Below are positions 14,099-18,406 of a stretch of 18,406 bases of DNA, one piece after another. Numbering within the stretch: position 1 is the first letter of the stretch; each line of letters begins with the position of its first letter. This stretch comes from Calditrichota bacterium (GTDB lineage: Bacteria > Calditrichota > Calditrichia > RBG-13-44-9 > J075): assembly GCA_024275555.1 (NCBI GenBank), contig JAJRYW010000597.1, positions 1 to 18,406 on the forward strand. Reading direction: 5' to 3'. The notes beneath the pieces were generated by a model, which saw only the letters and a program-made list of their open reading frames with translations, was not told the origin of the DNA and did not search any database. The position numbers and the translations under genes were made by a program.

Positions 14099-15259
14099 AT
14101 GAAACGAATAATCCTATCATTCTTCACCCTCTTTGCTGTGCTGCTCCTGGCCGCCTGCGGCAGTTCTCAGAAGGTGCGCAAAGCAGAGTCGGTCGTAGAT
14201 TCACCGGACATTCATTACCAGCGCGGCAAAGATTTGCTGGGACAGGATAAGTATGATGACGCCATGTTCGAGTTTAAGCAAGCTACCAGCCTGGATCCCA
14301 AGTACGCCCCGGCCTACGAAGGCATGGCCTGGATCTACCTGGAGCAATCGGATTTGGATAACGCCATGGAATCGGCAAATAAATCGCTGGATTTAGACGG
14401 CAAATGGGTGCTGGCCAAAATTGTACGCGCCAAGGTTAAGGCCAAGCAAGGCAAGTTTAAAGATGCTATCAAAGAAGCCAAAAATGCGATTAAAGACATT
14501 CCCGGCTCTTCGGTGCCCAATAAGAAGAAAGCCAGCGTGGAAGCGAATCTGACCCTGGGCGACATTTACAAGGAAGCCGGTCAGTATGAGGACGCCCAGG
14601 CGGCCTATAAGAAGGTGCTGGAAATCGACCGGTTGAATATGAAGGCCGACAAAGCCATCACGGAGCTGGCCGAGTATCAAAAAGCCGTTTCCGGGCAGCG
14701 GCCGGAACTGCGTAAGATTGCCGCTCAAAAAGAGATTACCCGGGCCGATGTAGCGGTGCTGTTTGTACTGGAACTGCCCTTGCAGAAGATTTTCCGCGAG
14801 GCGCCCCGCCAGCAACAATCCGGGTTCCGCCCGCCCAGCGAAAGCATCATGGGCAAACGGGAAACGCCGAAGTCCGGCGACGAGATGCTGCCCCCGGATG
14901 TGCCGGCCGATCACTGGGCCAAATCGTTTATCAAAGAGGCCCTGGAAAAGAAAGCCATGCAAACCTTTCCGGACGGCACTTTCCATCCCGACGAGCATGT
15001 TAACCGGGCCGAGTTTGCCCAAATCATCCAGAAATTCCTGGTGCGTTATTGGAACGATCCCGGCCTGGAAACCAAGTATTTTGGCTCTCAATCTCCCTTT
15101 GCGGATGTGAACAGCACCAGTCCCATCTTCAATTCTGTGATGGTGGTAAGCAGCCGCAACTGGATTGCCGGATATAATGACGGCACCTTCCGGCCGCTGG
15201 GCCCGGTTTCCGGCGCCGAAGCGCTAAATATTATCCGTAAACTGAAAGCTGACCTCTAA
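14099..15259 (+). CDS. TPR lipoprotein with two S-layer homology domains
   Basis: This 386-aa lipoprotein has an N-terminal signal ending in LLLAAC with lipidation Cys C20 and Gly at +2, consistent with outer-membrane sorting. Residues about 37-195 are tetratricopeptide repeats (DDAMFEFKQATSLDPKYAPA, DLDNAMESANKSLDLD, YEDAQAAYKKVLEIDRLN). Residues 213-222 (ITRADVAVLF) look like the end of a degenerate SLH. Two fuller SLH domains follow: 267-314 (DHWAKSFIKEAL, FPDGTFHPDEHVNRAEFAQII) and 334-382 (FADV, IAGYNDGTFRPLGPVSGAEALNIIRKL). SLH domains bind modified cell-wall polymers, so this protein could tie the outer membrane to the wall while its TPRs hold partner proteins. It is tightly linked to its neighbours (10 and 15 bp gaps). 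The partners are inferred. Confidence 0.9.
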   Translation: MKRIILSFFTLFAVLLLAACGSSQKVRKAESVVDSPDIHYQRGKDLLGQDKYDDAMFEFKQATSLDPKYAPAYEGMAWIYLEQSDLDNAMESANKSLDLDGKWVLAKIVRAKVKAKQGKFKDAIKEAKNAIKDIPGSSVPNKKKASVEANLTLGDIYKEAGQYEDAQAAYKKVLEIDRLNMKADKAITELAEYQKAVSGQRPELRKIAAQKEITRADVAVLFVLELPLQKIFREAPRQQQSGFRPPSESIMGKRETPKSGDEMLPPDVPADHWAKSFIKEALEKKAMQTFPDGTFHPDEHVNRAEFAQIIQKFLVRYWNDPGLETKYFGSQSPFADVNSTSPIFNSVMVVSSRNWIAGYNDGTFRPLGPVSGAEALNIIRKLKADL

Positions 15260-15274
15260 TCGAAATGGACGCTT

Positions 15275-16465
15275 ATGAAACCGAAACATATATTTTACCC
15301 GGTTTTTGTTTTTACTCTTTTTCTGACCATCCTTTCCTGGCCGCTCCTCGGCCAGGATGGGGCTGCCGGAGAGAAAGAAGTTATTGCCAAAGGTATGGGC
15401 GCAATTATTGACGGCGATGAGGCCAAAGCCGCCGATGACGCCCTGGCCAATGCCCTGCGCAACGCCCTGGAGCAAGTGGTCGGCACGATGGTCTCTTCCG
15501 ATGTGCTGGTGCAAAATTACCAGGTGGTCGAAGATCGAATCTATTCCCGCACCGAAGGGTACATCAAAACCTACCAGATCGTCAGCCAATCTAAGCGGGG
15601 CGGCAATGTTATGGAGACAACCATTCGGGCGGTGGTGAAAACGTCGAATTTAAAAAGCGATATCGATGCCATCGGATTGTTGATCGCCAGAAAAAACAAG
15701 CCCCGGTTGATGGTGCTGATCGATGAGCGGAATATGCATAACTACTATTACGCCTATTATTCGGATTTGAACACCAGCGAGAACCAGATCACCAGCAAAT
15801 TTTTGGATAAAGGATTTACCTTTGTAGACCGGGATGTGGCCATGAAACGCCTCCAGCGCGACGCCATTATGGCCGCGGTGGAGGGCGATCCGGCCAAGGC
15901 TAAACTGATCGCCCAGAAAGCCGGTGCGGAAGTGCTGATTACCGGAAAAGCCATTTCCAAAGCGGCTTCCGGCGGCCCAGGCATTTTGCGCAACTCCGGG
16001 ATGGTCTCCTGTCAGGCGACGATTAATCTAAAAGCAATTCGGGCGGACGACGGCACGGTCATCGCCGCTGTTTCCAAACAGGCGGCGGCGGTGCATATCG
16101 ACAATGTGACCGGGGGAACCCAGGCGCTGCAGAAAGCCGCCGCAATGGCCGCCGATGAACTCATCGACAAAATTCTGCAACGATGGTCCGGAGAGGCGTA
16201 CTCGGTTAACCAGATCCAAATTACTATTTTGGAAATTCCCGGCTTTTCCGACCTGGTAAAATTTAAAAATATGATCAAGCAAAAGGTGCGCGGGGTGCAA
16301 AATATTTACCAGCGCGACTTTGTGGGCAACTCGGCGGTGCTGGATATCGACGTCAAGGGAAACGCCAACCAGGTTGCCGAAGAATTGGCCGCCAAGAACT
16401 TTGCCCCCTACCAGGTGGAAGTGGTCAACGTGTCACAGAACACCGTGTCGGTAAAGGTGCGTTAA
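15275..16465 (+). CDS. Exported protein with FlgT N-terminal-like domain
   Basis: This 396-aa protein has a signal peptide (about 1-27, cut near LLGQ). Residues about 35-125 resemble the FlgT N-terminal domain: EVIAKGMGAIIDGDEAKAAD, helix ALANALRNALEQVVG, then YSRTEGYIKTYQIVSQSKRGG and strand VMETTIRAVV. A middle alpha/beta domain (about 142-305) resembles the TolB/CsgG-type fold, with LMVLIDER, KFLDKGFTFVDRD, and AQKAGAEVLITGKA. The C-terminal stretch (about 311-396) is a compact predicted alpha/beta unit of unknown family. In vibrios FlgT is a periplasmic H-ring protein. The SD is weak; the gene starts 15 bp after the SLH gene, so translational coupling is likely. The domain match is by pattern only. 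Confidence 0.75.
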   Translation: MKPKHIFYPVFVFTLFLTILSWPLLGQDGAAGEKEVIAKGMGAIIDGDEAKAADDALANALRNALEQVVGTMVSSDVLVQNYQVVEDRIYSRTEGYIKTYQIVSQSKRGGNVMETTIRAVVKTSNLKSDIDAIGLLIARKNKPRLMVLIDERNMHNYYYAYYSDLNTSENQITSKFLDKGFTFVDRDVAMKRLQRDAIMAAVEGDPAKAKLIAQKAGAEVLITGKAISKAASGGPGILRNSGMVSCQATINLKAIRADDGTVIAAVSKQAAAVHIDNVTGGTQALQKAAAMAADELIDKILQRWSGEAYSVNQIQITILEIPGFSDLVKFKNMIKQKVRGVQNIYQRDFVGNSAVLDIDVKGNANQVAEELAAKNFAPYQVEVVNVSQNTVSVKVR

Positions 16466-16501
16466 TTCGGTTTAATCAATATCAGAAAGGGAGTTTTTGC
16501 G

Positions 16502-17413
16502 ATGATAAAACGTGTAGTTTTTTGCTGGATAATAATTTCGATGATCGCCTCACCCTGGCTTACTTGCGGCTTTGCCCAGGATTTACAGGGCCTGAAAAAG
16601 CGAATTGCCGTGATGGAGTTTCAAGACCGGGCCGGCTACGGTTATAATATTGGCCGGGGGCTATCCGACATGCTGGTTACCACGTTGGTTAAATCCGGAA
16701 AATTTATTGTGGTCGAACGGGAACAACTGGATAAAATACTGGCCGAGCAAGGCCTGGGGCTCTCCGGCGCCGTCACCCCCCAAAGCGCGGCTAAAGTGGG
16801 CAGCCTGTTGGGTGTGGAGCTGATTGTCACCGGCAGCGTGTCCGAGTTTGGCGAGAAGAAGTCCTCCATCGGAGGGCGGATTCCCGGCCTTGGCGGGAAA
16901 TTGACCAAACGAGAGGCCCGTTCTGTGGTGGATATCCGCCTGATCAACACCACCACCGGCGAGATCATCATGGCCGAAACGGCCGAAGGCCACGAAAAAT
17001 CTCGCAGCCTGGACCAAATTGGATTCAAAGATATTGATTTCCGGAACCCGACCAGTTGGGACCGCACTATCCAGGGTAAAGCTGCTCGCAAATCGATTGA
17101 CAAATGCGTCAAATATATTGAAAAAGCTATGAGCAAAATCCCCTGGCAGGGGAAAATCATCAAAGCCAGTGCGGACGGCACAATCTATATGAAACCCGGT
17201 TCGGCGGGCGGGGTAAAGCCGGGCATGGAGTTCGTCGTCTACTCCAAAGGCGAGGAATTGATCGATCCGGATACCGGTCTCTCGCTGGGCAGTGAAGAAC
17301 AAATGATTGGAAAGATAAAAGTAGTCAGCGATATTGGGGAAGGAAAGGCCTGTAAAGCCATCGTGGTTTCCGGAAATGGGTTTAAAGCGGGCGACTTTGT
17401 GCGGATAAAGTAA
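16502..17413 (+). CDS. CsgG family protein with FlgT C-terminal-like domain
   Basis: This 303-aa exported protein has a signal peptide probably cut after GFA (25). A Cys at 22 (WLTCG) gives only a poor lipobox. The CsgG domain spans about 33-210: KKRIAVMEFQDRAG, LSDMLVTTLVKSGKFIVVEREQLDKILAEQ, AAKVGSLLGVELIVTGSVSEFGE, and VVDIRLINTTTGEIIMAETAEG. CsgG itself is a nonameric outer-membrane channel for curli. The tail (214-303) resembles the FlgT C-terminal domain, with DGTIYMKPGSAGGVKPGMEFVVY, DPDTGLSLGSEEQMIGKIKV and final GDFVRIK. An AAGGGAG site precedes the ATG. No csgA, B, E or F gene is nearby, so curli export is unlikely. A terminator follows at 17430-17454. Confidence 0.85.
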   Translation: MIKRVVFCWIIISMIASPWLTCGFAQDLQGLKKRIAVMEFQDRAGYGYNIGRGLSDMLVTTLVKSGKFIVVEREQLDKILAEQGLGLSGAVTPQSAAKVGSLLGVELIVTGSVSEFGEKKSSIGGRIPGLGGKLTKREARSVVDIRLINTTTGEIIMAETAEGHEKSRSLDQIGFKDIDFRNPTSWDRTIQGKAARKSIDKCVKYIEKAMSKIPWQGKIIKASADGTIYMKPGSAGGVKPGMEFVVYSKGEELIDPDTGLSLGSEEQMIGKIKVVSDIGEGKACKAIVVSGNGFKAGDFVRIK

Positions 17414-17429
17414 GCAATTCTCTTCCTGC

Positions 17430-17454
17430 GCCCGTCGGATTCGGCGGGCTTTTT
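17430..17454 (+). terminator. Rho-independent terminator after the CsgG-family gene
   Basis: GCCCGTCG (17430-17437) pairs with CGGCGGGC (17442-17449), one G-U pair, around a 4-nt loop and is followed by five T. It lies 16 bp after the stop codon and separates the four-gene operon from the FecR gene. Confidence 0.85.
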
Positions 17455-17550
17455 CATCCCGCACGCTTCCCGGCTGATGGGCGACATTTCCTGAACCGGC
17501 GCCGAATCACAGGGAGACATACACTGTAGTTCAATCGATTGGAGAAAAGT

Positions 17551-18312
17551 ATGAAACGTATCGTCATGGTGAGTTTAGCTATTTTGCTTTTCTATCACAT
17601 TACCCTTTCGGGGGCCCAGGAGCAGGAGCCGATCGGAAAGATTACCTTTCCCTTAAACCGGGTCTTTGTGATACCGGCAGGAACCAACAACTTAAACTAC
17701 GCCCGGTTTAATATGGAAGTCTTCGCCGGAGATAAAATCGAAACCAAAAAGGAAAGCCGTTGCGAAATCACCTTGAAAAACGGCGATATCCTGCGCATCG
17801 ATGAAAACTCCATTTTCACATTGGAGAATTTTGAAATTGGCGAAAACAGCGTCAAAGGGGAATCCTTTTTAGGGATCGGGAAACTCTGGGCAAATATTAA
17901 AAAGATATTCTCCGACGATGATTATTTCAAAGTCAAATCTCCTTCTGCGGTGATTGCGGTACGCGGCACCATCTACCGGATTAACGCCAACCAGGACACC
18001 ACCACGGAAGTGCGGGTCTACGACGGTGAAGTGAGCGTCTCTCCCCCGGAACAAGGCGGAACAGGCGCCCCCCAACAGAAGCCGCAACCGAAATTGCAAA
18101 AACCCCAGCAAGTTGCCCCGCCCCAGGAAATGCCCGGCCCCAGCCAGGTGTCGGTGGAAGCCTGGCTGGCCATCGTCAAGGCACAGCAGCAGATTGTGGT
18201 AAAACCGGACGGATCGTATCAGCAATCGCAGTTTGATGCGGAAAAAGATTCCCAGATGGAATGGGTGCAGTGGAATATGAAACGGGATTCCCTGCTGGGC
18301 AGGGGCAGGTAA
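17551..18312 (+). CDS. Exported FecR-domain protein
   Basis: The ATG at 17551 follows GGAG with six bases between; an in-frame TTG at 17539 lacks a site. The 253-aa product has a signal peptide (about 1-22). A FecR domain spans about 55-163: FAGDKIETKKESRCEITLKN, GDILRIDENSIFTLENF, and the signature SPSAVIAVRGTIYRI (130-144). A Pro/Gln linker (about 165-200) leads to a C-terminal segment VSVEAWLAIVKAQQQI, ending with a W-x-x-WN-x-x-RD pattern (238-246). Unlike the FecR of iron-signalling systems, there is no anti-sigma N-terminus, no transmembrane anchor and no ECF sigma or TonB receptor gene nearby. It is therefore more likely a periplasmic or cell-surface binding protein. It has its own terminator and lies 137 bp after the CsgG-family gene. 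Confidence 0.85.
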   Translation: MKRIVMVSLAILLFYHITLSGAQEQEPIGKITFPLNRVFVIPAGTNNLNYARFNMEVFAGDKIETKKESRCEITLKNGDILRIDENSIFTLENFEIGENSVKGESFLGIGKLWANIKKIFSDDDYFKVKSPSAVIAVRGTIYRINANQDTTTEVRVYDGEVSVSPPEQGGTGAPQQKPQPKLQKPQQVAPPQEMPGPSQVSVEAWLAIVKAQQQIVVKPDGSYQQSQFDAEKDSQMEWVQWNMKRDSLLGRGR

Positions 18313-18341
18313 GAGTTCGCAGTAAATTTCTTTTGATTAAG

Positions 18342-18373
18342 AGCGCCGGGGTTGCTCCCGGTGCTTTTTTTTT
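18342..18373 (+). terminator. Rho-independent terminator after the FecR gene
   Basis: AGCGCCGGG (18342-18350) pairs with CCCGGTGCT (18357-18365), one G-U pair, around a 6-nt loop, with the final T beginning a nine-T run (18365-18373). It lies 29 bp after the stop codon. Confidence 0.9.
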
Positions 18374-18383
18374 GCGGCGGTAT

Positions 18384-18406
18384 GTGCATCGACGCAGTCG
18401 ATGCAC
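18384..18406. repeat. Perfect 10-bp palindrome at the window edge
   Basis: GTGCATCGAC (18384-18393) and GTCGATGCAC (18397-18406) form a perfect 10-bp stem with a 3-nt loop (GCA). It lies directly after the FecR terminator. The element may continue beyond the window. Its TGCATCGAC core also appears at 13125-13133. Confidence 0.7.

Noticed and set aside
16565..16567. Lipidation Cys22 of the CsgG-family protein
   Set aside because: The lipobox would read W-L-T-C, with a poor -1 residue; cleavage after GFA by signal peptidase I is more likely.
16502..17413. Curli secretion system
   Set aside because: Only the CsgG domain is present. No curlin subunits or CsgE/CsgF-like genes are in the window, and the FlgT-C-like tail is not a CsgG feature.
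16661..17464. Open frame of 267 codons on the minus strand opposite the CsgG-family gene
   Set aside because: It is antisense to a clear CsgG domain and its product resembles nothing known.
1..18406. CRISPR array, insertion sequence or prophage genes
   Set aside because: No regularly spaced repeats, transposase, integrase or phage structural genes were seen in the window.

Overview
The window reads as a chromosomal segment of a diderm bacterium with moderate GC content, probably from the FCB assemblage (Calditrichota, KSB1 or Ignavibacteria-like). This placement is an inference. It rests on a short primary sigma factor of about 284 aa, a phosphoglucosamine mutase of the archaeal/FCB type, two good promoters whose -10 boxes resemble TAnnTTTG, and outer-membrane lipoprotein and exported-protein genes. 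No 16S rRNA is present to settle it.

Left part (1-2712, plus strand): a possible start of a leftward gene at the very edge, a small DUF4926 protein, an overlapping antitoxin/toxin pair with a VapC-type PIN nuclease, and an M20 peptidase related to peptidase T. A 214-bp gap with two copies of a dispersed-type repeat separates this from the next block.

Middle part (2713-12627, minus strand, transcribed right to left): rpoD-like sigma factor, glmM-type phosphohexomutase, pyrimidine-nucleoside phosphorylase, then the conserved protein-folding and proteolysis series tig-clpP-clpX-lon. Clear rho-independent terminators follow the sigma gene, glmM and clpX, and a strong promoter precedes tig. ClpP is unusual: the usual catalytic Asp is Asn.

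Right part (12628-18406): a 409-bp divergent region with an excellent promoter for a tRNA-Gly(CCC), then five exported proteins on the plus strand. They are an LPP20/FlgP-like protein, a lipoprotein with TPRs and two S-layer homology domains, a protein with a FlgT-N-like domain, a CsgG protein with a FlgT-C-like tail, and (after a terminator) an exported FecR protein. In vibrios FlgP and FlgT build outer-membrane/periplasmic rings around the flagellum. Here the same kinds of domain occur with an OM-peptidoglycan tether and no flagellar or curli gene, so the cluster is the best candidate for an undescribed envelope assembly.
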